In this document: piece after piece, positions 1 through 11,169 of the stretch | Layout of the letters: every line of letters begins with the position of its first letter | How positions within the stretch are numbered: position 1 is the stretch's first letter | Origin: Calonectria ilicicola | Lineage: Eukaryota > Ascomycota > Sordariomycetes > Hypocreales > Nectriaceae | Assembly (NCBI GenBank): GCA_020809705.1 | Contig: CP085831.1 | Location: forward strand, 2,170,001 to 2,234,000 | Direction: 5' to 3' | Length of the DNA: 64,000 bases | Notes under the pieces: generated by a model | The model's database searches: none | Told to the model about the DNA's origin: nothing | What the model saw: only the letters and a program-made list of their open reading frames with translations | Position numbers and translations under genes: made by a program

Positions 1-275
1 TTCCATCTGGTGATATGATCATTCTCATTGACCTGTCAGCGAAAAAGTAATGGATGGATGCATCGAAACACACAGCAGAGACATCGCGCTGGGGCGCTTT
101 TTGAGTCTGTAATTTTAGGCGGGGGAGCCAGAAAACTATTTATCCACCCCCCATATATTTATAACAGTAGAAGTCTTCCATAATTCTAAACTTTTAATTT
201 TCCCCAACCAGCTAATTATTATTGATAAAATTCAAGCATGTACTGATATGTCCCAGTATCGAATATTTCTGTCTT

Positions 276-2035
276 TTAGGCACAGACACCGACTTCTCCC
301 GGTCCCATATTCATTCTTACCCCTTCTGCCAATGACAATGCAGCCATCGGGGGCGGTTGTAGTTCAGGTAAATCCAGAGTCGACAGTACCTTTACGAGTC
401 GCGGAACTTGCCAGCAAAAATCATCCCATGAAATGATGCCTTTTTGCTTGGCGAGAACCATGGCGCCAAGTATTCCTGCGAGTTCATGGCTATCCCAAAA
501 TCCTTCTCTACGGCGCGTAGAACGGAGCAAATCCACACATCTTTGTTGGATATGCTGATTATTGCATGTTGTGCACACAAACGTAATGGCAGGCAGTGCA
601 TGTGCGCCTAAAGAAAACACGCCTCCCGAGCCGGACGCCTCGGAATATAGTAGACATTCTGCTTTTTCAAGAATATTCACAGCAGCTTCCAGTCGTAAAT
701 CACCTTCAAAATTCTGCATTTCTAGGAGCGCCAACCATATTGCTTGCTGAAGGGATATTATCCGAATTTGGCGTAATTCTTCTCTCGAAATCTTGCGCTT
801 ATCAATCTGACATTTAAACAAATTGAACCGAGAGCTCCAATTATATACCATTGGGTCCAATGCTCTGATGTATTGCTTTTGATGCCAAGCAAAGTCGGAA
901 TCAGTCAGACGCGGTTTCAAATTCTCGTCTTGGTCCACCGGACATTGTGGTGCAAAAAACGCTCGGCTGGCAATACACATCATGGCACTACATTGTCCTT
1001 CGATATTGCGCATTGCTTCAGTTGCCGCGGCCGTAGACGCATACGACACTGTAGGTGCATCGTACTCAACAGTGGTAGTGAGATAAAAGTATAATTCAGG
1101 AATAAGGTCGATTCCGGTATAGATGGAGATATCTCGTGCAAGAATCGAAAGCAACCGAGCGCCATCATCAAATAGCTTCGGCGTGTTACCTTCAATTTCA
1201 AAATCGGCAGTCGGTCCTTCGGATTCATGAATTGAAATATGTTTGAGGGAATCAAGTATTGCCCCACCTGCCTGGAGATGCTTGATAGACTCTGAATAAC
1301 GGCCAAGGAGATTCTCGATGCATATGAAAATAATGCAGCATGTGAGAACAACTTCTAAATTGTAACTTGATGATGTATTGGTAAAAGATTTTATGTGGCA
1401 TATCGCAAGGTTGTATTTCTCAATAGAAATCTCTTCCCACTCTTGCGAAATAAATGTCGGAATGCTCCGCAGCTTGAATAGTTTGTGGGCAGCTCCAAGG
1501 GCACAAAGCGCAAATTTGACAGGTTCCACAGCATGTCCCAGAGGGAGAGCGTGAACGTACCAAAACTCGGTTGGAGCGAGAACCGTGGCAAAATCTTCCA
1601 TGGTACTGGTCCGTACATGATGGAATAGATGGCCTTCGATTGGAATTTGAGAGATATCACCAGCCAATGCTGGTGGCAATATTGGTGCGACTGGGCATTT
1701 TGGCGTCAATGGCCGATATTGTAGTTCCTTTACTTTCTTTTGAGCTCGCTTTTGTCTGAATGAAGGTTGATAATCGCAGTCAAGATGGTCTTTTTGGCAC
1801 CTTCGGCAGTGAGGTTTTTCTTCGTCACATTTGAGGTGGCGGATTCTAAAATTTGAATTAGTCGCGATGGAGACACAAATTTTCTATGTACAGGGGAACA
1901 CACTTGCTGGTGGCGGAGTTAGCCAATAACACGAAGTAAGGATTTAATCAAGAACACTCACCATGTAACGCATCCAGTTTTCACTTTGGGAGCCCCTACC
2001 CTAGTAAATTTTCGTTTTATTCTCACAGGCATCAT
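276..2035 (-). CDS. Zn(II)2Cys6 transcription factor with fungal-specific middle domain
   Basis: Predicted nuclear DNA-binding regulator of about 548 aa. Exon 1 (2035..1962) starts MMPVRIKRKF and leads into the basic KVKTGCVTC motif. A 3-nt exon (1904..1906) follows, then the main exon (1845..276), which opens with IRHLKCDEEKPHC, CRRC and a final Cys. Joined this way the six cysteines have the C-X2-C-X6-C-X5-C-X2-C-X6-C spacing of a zinc cluster and the total is 1647 nt, a multiple of three. Both introns (55 and 58 nt) are GT-AG with CTAAC or CTAAT branch sites. Downstream, a LPLGHAVEPVKFALCALGAAHKLF-type segment resembles the fungal-specific regulatory domain seen in this class. The ligand and target genes are unknown. 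The ATG at 2032 is an alternative start. Its promoter faces the empty 2.0-3.1 kb stretch. Confidence 0.8.
1904..1906 (-). other. 3-nt micro-exon (CAA) inside the zinc finger
   Basis: The exon before it ends in TG and the exon after it begins with A. The inserted CAA therefore makes TGC (second finger Cys) and AAA (Lys). Direct joining of the flanking exons would give TGA, a stop. Both flanks have consensus splice sites (…ACCAG before, GTGTGT after). Confidence 0.55.
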
Positions 2036-3103
2036 TTTGACGAAGATGGATGCCGCGGAAAAATGACACGTTGGATCCAGAATTATTCTGGCGCAAGCCT
2101 TTATAACCTTATTGGCGATGGTTAAAAGCCATATGCATTAGTGCCTGCGCAGGGGTTGATCTTACTTAGCCATGAGGTTTAGATTTTGTCCCATAAAGCT
2201 TAATAAATCACCGCCAAAATGTTTTCTGCTCTTTGACTCTATAATCTACCAGTCTGGACCGGGAAAACAGCCAGTGGCTCGGACCTGTTTGTTAGTCTCG
2301 GTGAATAAATGCGAGAAGAAAAAACGATCCAAGATTTCACTGTTCGAATAATCCTCAGTTCTAGACCGAATGACGCACATTCACCTCACAAGCCAAAGCT
2401 TCGGTCAAGGCGAAGGTTAACTACGGTGTGTCCAATCACTCGCGCCCTGTGCGCTGGGACGACTCCGCACGGCCCGGACAAAGCGATGGACTCAACGCTT
2501 AGCCTGGGATCGGTACGAGGCGAGCCATTCCCATTTAGTTCGATGACATACCTGTATATTAATTAAGGATCACCTCAGCAATCTGTCACGTAAGTGGAAA
2601 AGGGAAGCGGTGTACACCTGGTCTGACCATTCGTGACTTTACATAAAAAGCACCAGCAAGCCACACCTGCGCTCAGAGACAAAGCTAAGCTCACAATGCT
2701 AATATTTCATGCTTAATTTTACAATTATTTTTCAACTACTTCGTTTTGAAAACAAAAAAGGAAAAAAGTGCACGCCCTATGACGATATTTTCTCATCTTA
2801 CAGGTCCATGCGACAAATGTTGATTTTATTAGGTATGTACAGTGGCAGCAATAATGAAAGCATCAATTTTGCAGTGCTCTTGGGGCTATCTAAGATGAAA
2901 TCACCCTACAATAGAAGACCTTAGCCATTTGATGCCACTTGTGGAATTAAGTTGACAATCTTGGTCAATGATCATGGCGGTTCCAGTGCGCGTGAGTTGG
3001 AAAATACGGAAACAGGAAAAATAATTCGTTCTCGTCAATCATTTCTGTCTCATTATTTGAATTGTTGGGAATCTCTAGATTTTCTTCTGCCATCAATCAT
3101 CGC
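2036..3103. other. Intergenic, no gene recognised
   Basis: About 1.07 kb between the zinc-cluster gene and the membrane pseudogene. Only short random-looking open frames are present. It should contain the promoter of the minus-strand regulator. Confidence 0.5.
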
Positions 3104-5188
3104 CTAATCTTTTCGAGGGAATCTGACCACCGTTTGTTTCAGATACTCTGGTAAAGGGTCTTTCCCACCCATATCCTCGGGAGCTATCTCGCTTGATAGG
3201 TGAATATCTTGGCTGACTCTAAGGAAAGTCGAAAACTCGCTCGTGTATGACTCGTTGGTGGATATTACTACCAGAGTTCCGACACCCACGCAAAGCGTTG
3301 ATATGAAAATGGCAATCGCGTACGTGATCTAGAGTGTGCTTGCAGAGTATCCGTAGACGCTCTGAGATGTCCATTTTTGCACATTGACTTCTGATGGTGC
3401 ATACATAGACGCGTAATTTGGTCTGTTACACTACAGTTAGTCTCATGCCCATGGTATACAATGATTGTGCCTACCTTAATGATGCTTCGTTCATGAGGCT
3501 TATAGTAGCGTTTTGAAACATTTCCTCTGCTAACTCCCCCAAGGGTCGCGTGGTTGTCTGGTTCTGATCGACGCTTTCCCCATTCCACTCTACATTGCCC
3601 AAATTTGAGTTCTGAAGTTCGAGTGCCTGGGAGATATTTTTCAATTCCTTTGCTTGAATCAATGGTGTCATGGCCATGGAGGTCAACATATTTATTTGGG
3701 TCGAGGTGTTTTCCCCAACAGTCATTGCTGATATGGTGGCGTTCCCGACAAACATCGATGCAAATGCATCGAAAACCGATTGATAGGCCAACTGTTCCAC
3801 AACGGATTGATTCAATGTTATCCTGATCAAGCTTGCATCGTAGGTGATATTGCTAGTGGATACAAAGTTATCATATCCCGAAAAATAGTTCACGCCGTTG
3901 AGAAAGTCTGATGTCTTAATCTTGATCTCTTGAGCTCCATTTGGGTAGCTGAAATCAACGCTATAAGACACGTTTTGCAATTCCATCTGCCATAGGCGGG
4001 AATTTTCTTTCATATAGTCGAAAACTTCAGATGTGGTGAGATTATTTCTCAGGTTGGGAGGAGAAGTTGACGGTTGCGCCATAATGTAAAGTGAGAGCGG
4101 CTCTCCTCCAGCTATCGCCGCCCGAGGTGTGTATGTGTAATTTGCCCCAGCCGTGAATGGAAAGCTACTATTTACCCCAGAGCCTGATGGAAGCCAGGAG
4201 AGATAGGACATCCATACTCCTATACCTCCATGGTTCCAAGCCTCGGCATACTGCATGTAAATCCGATTTCGGAGAGTGGTATTTTTACTGTCATGGAGAG
4301 CAGTACATTTCAACGCCGGCCCGTAAAACTAAATATTCCACGACGAATTTGACGATGGGGGAGAGATTGACAATATATCGTTGGATATTAGAGAACCTTG
4401 AACAGCCTTTTGTACTGGATATTGAGGCTTTGAATAGGTGAGTGAAGTCGTTTGCCATTCTGTGTCGTCCAGAGCTCTAAAGATGTCGGAAAAAGCCCAG
4501 GATACTGTTGCAAAGTTCATGCTGGTGAAATCCACTATGGGCACACGAGCAGACTCTGTGGTGTTTAACCATGCCGACTTTATGGTCAGTGCCGATGGTG
4601 TGATGAGAGGTGCTAATTGAAGCAACCTAGCGTGCTCATTAGATATGATGTACAATACATGTCAAAGGTTTTGATGACGTGCCAAAATAAAAAGACCAAA
4701 AAAGCCGCAAAGGGCATTTGCAACCACATTCGGATATTCAGAGCACTGATCCAGTCGTCTTTGGAAGTAAATAGAGCATTGATTAGCCCGACCTCTGTAG
4801 GCTTGCTCTTGATGCTTTTCCAGCTTATTTGATCATGTGCAGCTGCCACTGCCATGGCTAGAAACGCCTTGGTGAAAAATGCCAGGGCGTTTCCAACCGC
4901 GATGTTGACTTTCTGTTTAGAAACGCCGTCTGCGATGTGCCATGACGACTCTGGCGGCGGTTTCCCATTTAGTTGGGTGTAAAAGAAGTGCTGTCCAAGA
5001 GCGCAGCCGACGCCGGCTGCGAGACTTAGGAACATGAACCCAATTTTCCCTCCCAGTGGAAATCCTCCATGTTGTCGCTTTGTGGCGGCGTATTTAGGCG
5101 GTTGCGCTGTTTTTGAGTCTGTGGAGACAGCCGTGTATTTTACCGCATCAGCAGCGGGCTCCTGTAGTTTGGAGCCGTTGAATGCCAT
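3104..5188 (-). pseudogene. Fungal multi-TM membrane protein, broken by in-frame stops
   Basis: Looks like a common ascomycete family of membrane proteins of unknown function. There is an N-terminal TM (…GFMFLSLAAGVGCALGQHFFY), a second hydrophobic segment with TKAFLAMAVAAAHDQ, a third ending QLAPLITPSALT, a large Asn-glycosylated loop, and a last TM (ITYAIAIFISTLCVGVGTL). The ATG at 5188 starts MAFNGSKLQ. A clean intron sits at 3474..3423. The frame is broken at least twice. TAG at 4331..4329 lies between SSWNI and FYGPALKC, which continue in the same frame. TAG at 3331..3329 lies immediately before the last TM, where this family typically has Trp. The join near 4650-4690 also cannot be made in frame with a normal-length intron. 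This reads as a decayed gene rather than a new one; an unusual splice pattern is the alternative. Confidence 0.6.
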
Positions 5189-6469
5189 CCTGGGAATAAC
5201 CAAAGTTGAAGGATGGCGTTCGAAATCACGCTGTAACTCGGGTTTGCACGTCCAGGCTACATAAACTGCTCCCTGTAGTGTTGGGGTGATGCAGTTGCCA
5301 TAATGTATCCAGGGTTGTCACTGCACATCAAGCAAACCAATAAACCTATCACTAATCCTTCAAAGATGAAAGTCTTGCATAAAATTTCCTTTCTTGCCCT
5401 GCTAGTTCCAGGCAGCATAAGCACTAGTCTTCTTTCCTTCTATTTAATTGCCAGGAGGATCCTGGAACGTCATTTGTTTGACAGGGTAGTACGCGCTTAT
5501 TAGGTGGATTAATGATTTGCTGAAAGCCGGAGTCCGAGTGGATAAGCTTCACGTCGCTCTGTAGGCTTGTACGTGCCTAAACATTTCCAGTAGCGCCAAA
5601 TACATATCTTTGGTTTATCTTCGGTTTGCGGTAGCTTGAAACGACTTTTCGATTGTGAACGGCGTAGGAGTCGGGCACCAAATCATGGCAAAATCAACTG
5701 GTCTTATCAGAGGAATCCAGCCGAAGAAGTGCAAGCGCCTGACCTGGCGGAATAAAAATAGCAATAGGAGCTGAATCCCTGCCTGGCCAGTTTCAATCAA
5801 GCCCCGCTGCGGCACGCCTCTCCCGAACAACTCAGCCCCCCGAAGAACAAACCTGGCTGAGGAAAAGCTCAATATATTTGAATGGATTGCATATTAATAT
5901 TTCCTCTTACATTGATTCGTCGGTTTACTTGGCTTATTTAGTCCAGCCCCATAAGGTGGTGATGCTGTCGGTAGAACCCGCTCACCCCTCTCCCACATCA
6001 ATTCAGAGGACAATCATGCTCATTCAAATTTCGCTCAGACATTGTTCGTAACTGTAGCTATAATATAGGCTTCTATTAGTAGTCAAAATTATCGGCCCAA
6101 CATCACTATTGATGCCAAGTTAACTGTTCTGAACAATCAGATTAGGGAACAATAATGTACTTATGGTATCCATCACCTTGATTGGCTGCCCAAGATTTTA
6201 TTGGTTAACGTATATTCAGATGTTGTATGATATTGAGTGAAATGAACGCTAAAGTAAAAGTCTTCATTGAACCTGATCAACCTTCCAAATAAACCTGAGC
6301 AAAACCTGAGTATAATAAAGGATCAAAGATTCCATACCTAAGCAGACTCAATATGCGACCCAGCCATACTATTCGCACCACAGGTAGGACGAACCATCCG
6401 GTCAAAGCATACTTCTTCTTCCTACAACCACACCCACCAACAACATGAACAGATTATATGCTCTTGACT
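5189..6469. other. Intergenic, no gene recognised
   Basis: About 1.3 kb of unique sequence, AT-rich around 5.9-6.35 kb. I found no coding or repeat structure that I can support. Confidence 0.45.
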
Positions 6470-9400
6470 CTAAATCCCCATAAACGTTTTCTTAATCCAC
6501 CTGAACACGGATCTTTCTTCGCGTTGAGGTGTTGTAGGTTTAATAGGATATCCTCTAGCGGGATTGTCACCAGTGAGTTCCCTAGGAAACGCACCAGGGA
6601 TCTGTCCGTAAGATAGGACCCTATCTGTCAAAACTGGATTCGATGGTCCCTCTGTTGAATGAACCGATTCTTCTTGTGTTCGGCGTTTGGTGCTATTTCT
6701 TTGCTTCGACGAGTGATTCCAATGTGATCCTGCTGACACATTGTACGATCGTTCTCGGTACGTTGCATCAGCTGCCTTTTCCTGTGTTTTGACGATATTG
6801 AGGAGGTCTTTCCCAAAGTGAGGCAATCCATACAAGCTATCTACAAGCTGTCGCACGCCTGTATCATCCAAGACCTTCGATAGATCTCCCGCTTCCATGG
6901 CCTTTTTCAGCACCTCCTCCCTCTGAATGTGTTCAGACATAAACTTTCTGAGATATACCAGGCGTCGCTGAGAGCCCCCAGCCTTTATCTTCTGGTGCTC
7001 TTGATCGATCAACATGCTTACATACTCAAGAGTTGCGTCATTGTACGGTGTGATAGCATGTCTTTGCAAGAAAAAGCCAAACTGAATGGCTGCTTCCTGT
7101 ACCTGCTGGTACTCAAGTTGAAACTCTTCAATCGCAGTTTCCTTTACTCGAATAGCTGCCTGCTTTAGCTGAATTTTGCTCGCATTTTCAATCATGTTTT
7201 TGTCCACAGTCTCATCCTTGTGTTTGTACTTTTTCGGACGATAGCCATAATATATATGCATGTGGTCCATCCAAGAGTGATCACACCAGTGACAGATGAA
7301 TTCATCATTCATTGCAGAGCAACCCTTTAGTGCGGGGTCGCCTTTCTTGTTTCTGCCGACGCGTGATAGGTAGCAATGATCGTGACACACTGTTTTGTAT
7401 ACTATGGTGATCTCTTTTCGTCCTTCAAAGTCGCTTCGCATTTTTACACAAGCAGGATGAGTACAAACAGTTTTCGGGTGATCCAGCTCATATGTTGATA
7501 AGCTCTCTCTTTTTACGCAGAGTCGATCTTTGAGTTGCTGCTGAGTAAGCTCCATCTCTCGAATTTCTTTGAGTCCATCGTCGTTCACTTCAATGCTATC
7601 TTTTATCTTCTCTGCAAGAAGTGCCATTGGCTCAGTGAGGCGAATTATAGTGTTGCGGGTTTCATTCAAGTTGATTGTGCTGCGGATTTTGTGCGGCTCA
7701 AGCCCTTGGAAGTATTTGACAAGGCGCTGGCATTCGCCAACGGAATACTCCCAACTGCGACGATTATCTTCCAAAAAGCCAATGTCGGTTCCTTTCTTCT
7801 GTGCTGCCAGATATCCAAAGCTCTCCGAATCAAAACAGTAAACGTTGTGTTCAAAGAGGCCCATATCGACCTTGTCATATTCTGACAAAAGACAGCTCAA
7901 AGGTTTGAAAGTGTCGCCCGGTTTATAATTAGAACCTCGCGTATTGGTAAACCCAAATGTAATGTTAGCAGCTGCATTACGGTGCAAATGTGTCAAGAGT
8001 TTCTTGATGCAAAATCGAAACATCACCGTCAAGCGAGCTGCATTGGGTTTCAGCAGTATCAGTATTCCATGAAGGTTATCATAAGTGCGAAGCACTCTCA
8101 ATATGTTTGCCATATTTTCGTTGTCTTGATCGACTCCTCTTGTATCGCCAATGCCAGGTGTGTCTATTAGACGAATCCGAGTGCTACCAATCTCCACCGA
8201 GTACACAGATGTCGCCTGGGTAGCTGAATTTCCGCGCGAGCCATCCTATTCTATTTTGTTAGAGCCGATCTTGATTTCCTGCTCTTCAAATTTCCCATTG
8301 ACGGCTATCTGTGTCTGAAAGGAGCAGGGAATAATACATTTGAGCTCTGGAGACTGGATGGCATCGTCGAGGGACGCATGAGTGAGATAATTGATGAACG
8401 CGTTAATCCATGTCGACTTTCCAACTCCCGTCTCGCCCAAAATAAGTATATTTAGTTGCTTCGGAGGCTTTAGGCCTTTGAGCCTAGAGAGAAGTTTGTC
8501 GGGTTCATATCGTGCCCAGTCAGATCCATGACTTCGGTCGTTGCACCGGAATTCCCATACGTCATAAGCAGCAGCGCCGCAATCACAGTACAGAAAATTA
8601 TTGACAAAAGAAAACTCAACTATTGAGTGACAGATGCTGCAAATCCAAGTACATCCCGGGTTGTTCGTGCACTGATAGCCCGGGCAGGATATTTTAACAG
8701 CACTTCTTTGTAGAGGTTTCTGGTCCAATGATGGATCTAATTTACCCTCATGAACCCGAACGATACAGCTTTCGGTCAGGATTTTGTGATGTTCAATGAC
8801 ATCTTCCACAATAATCCGACCATTTCGAAAGTGTGAGATAAATGGCTTTTCAAGAATTTTATCAACACCATCGCAGAACGCTGCAAATAAAAGACTCGTT
8901 CTTGTTTTTTCTTCTGCCATTTCAAGTAAGGTAGCAAGATTTTCATCCCATAGTTCAGAATGGTAACGCATCTGGCTATTGAAGTAAAGGACAAAAACAT
9001 CCTTGTGTTTGTTTTGACTCAAAACGGTGGGCAAATCGCCGGGATAACTGACTAATTAAACCCCTTTATTGTTGAGGAGGTCTTCAAAGTCCATCTCGTC
9101 TTCATATTTGATAGATTCCATGATACTTCTAGGCGAGTCAGGACTGTCAAAGAAGTTATCCAACGGACCTTGAATATCATGTAAATCAGACTTGCCGCCA
9201 CGGAAGTATTCCAATTGCTGAGCGTACTCCTTAAGTAGCGTGGCTCGTGATGTGATGGCTTTTCCAAGTCTTTGTGGAATTGCTCCCACATACTTAAGTG
9301 GAACAGAAGTGGGGTGATTTTGCAATCTAGAAACATGATCGCGGAGTCGAGCTATCGTATCTCGCGTATCGTTGCAAAGCTGAATGTATGTCTTCAAACA

Positions 9401-10222
9401 TTCAGGACTAGGCTGGGAGATCTTAATGCTAGCTTTAATCTTGACTATCCGCAGGGTCGCAAGAAGAGAGAGTGGCATCAAGGTGTAGATCAATGACTGG
9501 CCTTTTCCATTGTTGCGCCTAGATATTGGAGAAGTGATGAAATTCACACATTCCGCAATCGTACTTGGACTAAGTACGTCATTGTCTGTGATGTCCCCGA
9601 ACACGGCCAGGTCCATCCCAGGCATATCCCCATGAGAAGAGTTATAAAGGGTCGGAACACTTGTATTTTGTCGGATTCCGTTCTTCAGAAGACCCAGCTG
9701 AGGATGCAATTTACTGGAAATTTGGTCTCTATTGTCCATAGCGCCTAATTTACATTTGGCGGAGACAATATAGCGTACACCCCAAGAAATTACAGTCACC
9801 ACGTGGGTCGCAGCCTCAAAATCCATAGCCTCGGGAGCTAAAAATTCCTTGACATCATTTGATGCAATGAGAAGTTCTTCATCATTGGTCTTCAGGGTAT
9901 GATGCAGAGAAGATTGGATGGTATTGTGAGAATCGCGTTCCGTAACCAGCCATCGAGCAGCTCCGTCTATCTTGACAAGCCCAGATAGGACACTCGCACC
10001 AAGCTCATTTTCAACGTCAAACATGGCAAACATATCTTCGTAAGTGCATTCTTTGCCCAATTCCGTTTGGGTAGAGTTGATTACAGTTGTTTCCACGGCG
10101 CTTGAAGGAATTAGTTTGTTGAATAGAGATGAGGAGATGAACGAATCACTTCGGGCATCGTAGAGATCTCCCAGAGTTGCAACGCGTCCCAGAGCCGGGT
10201 GCTTGGTAACGGACAGGTTCAT
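6470..10222 (-). CDS. SNTX/MACPF-like domain fused to a P-loop GTPase; frame interrupted twice (possible pseudogene)
   Basis: The start at 10222 leads directly into PALGRVATLGDLYDARSDSF, which resembles the N-terminal MACPF-like domain of the stonustoxin (SNTX) family as also found in fungal proteins. A helical middle segment follows, then Cys-rich CxxC motifs (WICSICHS, YCDCGAA), a GTPase G1 loop GETGVGKS, G3 DTPGIGDT, a later Cys/His-rich segment (CTHPACV…VCHDHCYL…CHWCDHSWMDHMH) and a coiled-coil-like tail ending KKTFMGI. All segments lie in one frame except for TAA at 9058..9056 and TAG at 8248..8246. Each stop could lie in an in-frame intron: 60 nt GTTTAA…CACAAG for the first, 57 nt GTCAAT…GAATAG with a CTAAC branch site for the second. 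The second would remove sequence that looks like family-conserved protein, so nonsense mutation is at least as likely. The inferred role is recognition or immune-type signalling; no activity is shown. Confidence 0.6.
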
Positions 10223-11169
10223 TGTCGCAAAAGAAACGAGAAAAATGATCAAAGGTGAAGAATTTTGCTGTAGAGTGTACGGGGAATTAACCAGATTAGA
10301 TCGGTCATCAAATTTATGGTAGTTCGGAGTACAATTATTCAAATGCAGGGAAAATGGCGGAATTTAAGACTTAAATATGTAAAGGATTGTCATGAATTCA
10401 TTTGGTTGTGTTGTTGATAAGCCACAGCATAGACTAGCAACCTGAACGGCTGAGCGCTGGATTCGGTCAGTTGGCCGCTTCTACAAGGATCAATATGCAT
10501 GTTGGCTGCACATGTTACCGCATTAGAACCCAGCAAAATTATCTGTAACTAATGTGGTTACATCTGTGGCAAGGTTTAGGGGGCAGGCCAGCTAGCCACC
10601 AAACGCTGTAACAATTGGCACGTCTGATTTTCCAAATTCCTCGTATCAGAACAGACTGTTGGTACCAACAGTCTTGCTCAAATGTCACCACAACAAACAC
10701 ATCCACAACCAGCAGGGGTAGAAAAAACCCCTGTGCACCATTACGTGTCACTATCTATGGTTTGAAAGAATTGACTAAAAGCCATGCCCATTTTAATCAA
10801 ACAGATCTCAGCTGGTCTTAATATTCCTTCCGTTCTGGTGTGCATGCTTCTTGGACACAGTGGATGATCTAACGAGCCCCCATTTATAGCATTATTGCGA
10901 TCCTAGGACAAATGCAAATATATGAATAAATTCACAATGGCTCATCGATTGGTTGATGTAAGGCAAACTGATGGATTCAGGCTGTATGCTTATTAGGAGA
11001 GATTAACGGGTCCGCCAAATCACCCAGCCGCTGTTATCCTAGTATCCCAGAGGCGAAGATACGAATACTATTTTGCACTTCAAATCTGCCTTCAAATCTT
11101 TCTTCTATATCTTGAAGTCAATTTTTCCTACCGGTTTCAAATTCGGATTTACCCCAGTAAATACCCACC
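10223..11169. other. Intergenic with a perfect 22-bp palindrome
   Basis: No gene recognised. It contains a perfect palindrome (10653-10674) and a 7-bp stem hairpin (10714-10732). It lies between the starts of the GTPase gene and the end of the HET gene, both on minus. Confidence 0.5.
10653..10674. repeat. Perfect 22-bp palindrome
   Basis: The half-site AGACTGTTGGT is followed immediately by its exact reverse complement with no spacer. Because of this both strands encode the same short peptide (DCWYQQS). Function unknown: it could be a dimeric protein binding site or a remnant of a mobile element end. Confidence 0.8.

Noticed and set aside
2309..2566. 85-codon plus-strand frame in the first intergenic stretch
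   Set aside because: No motif, no signal peptide and no splice context.
3104..9058. Reassignment of TAG/TAA to sense codons, since several in-frame stops occur in otherwise good protein text
   Set aside because: TAG and TAA end other intact genes here (the STAND gene ends in TAG at 50587-50589, the six-exon gene in TAA), and intact genes have no internal stops.
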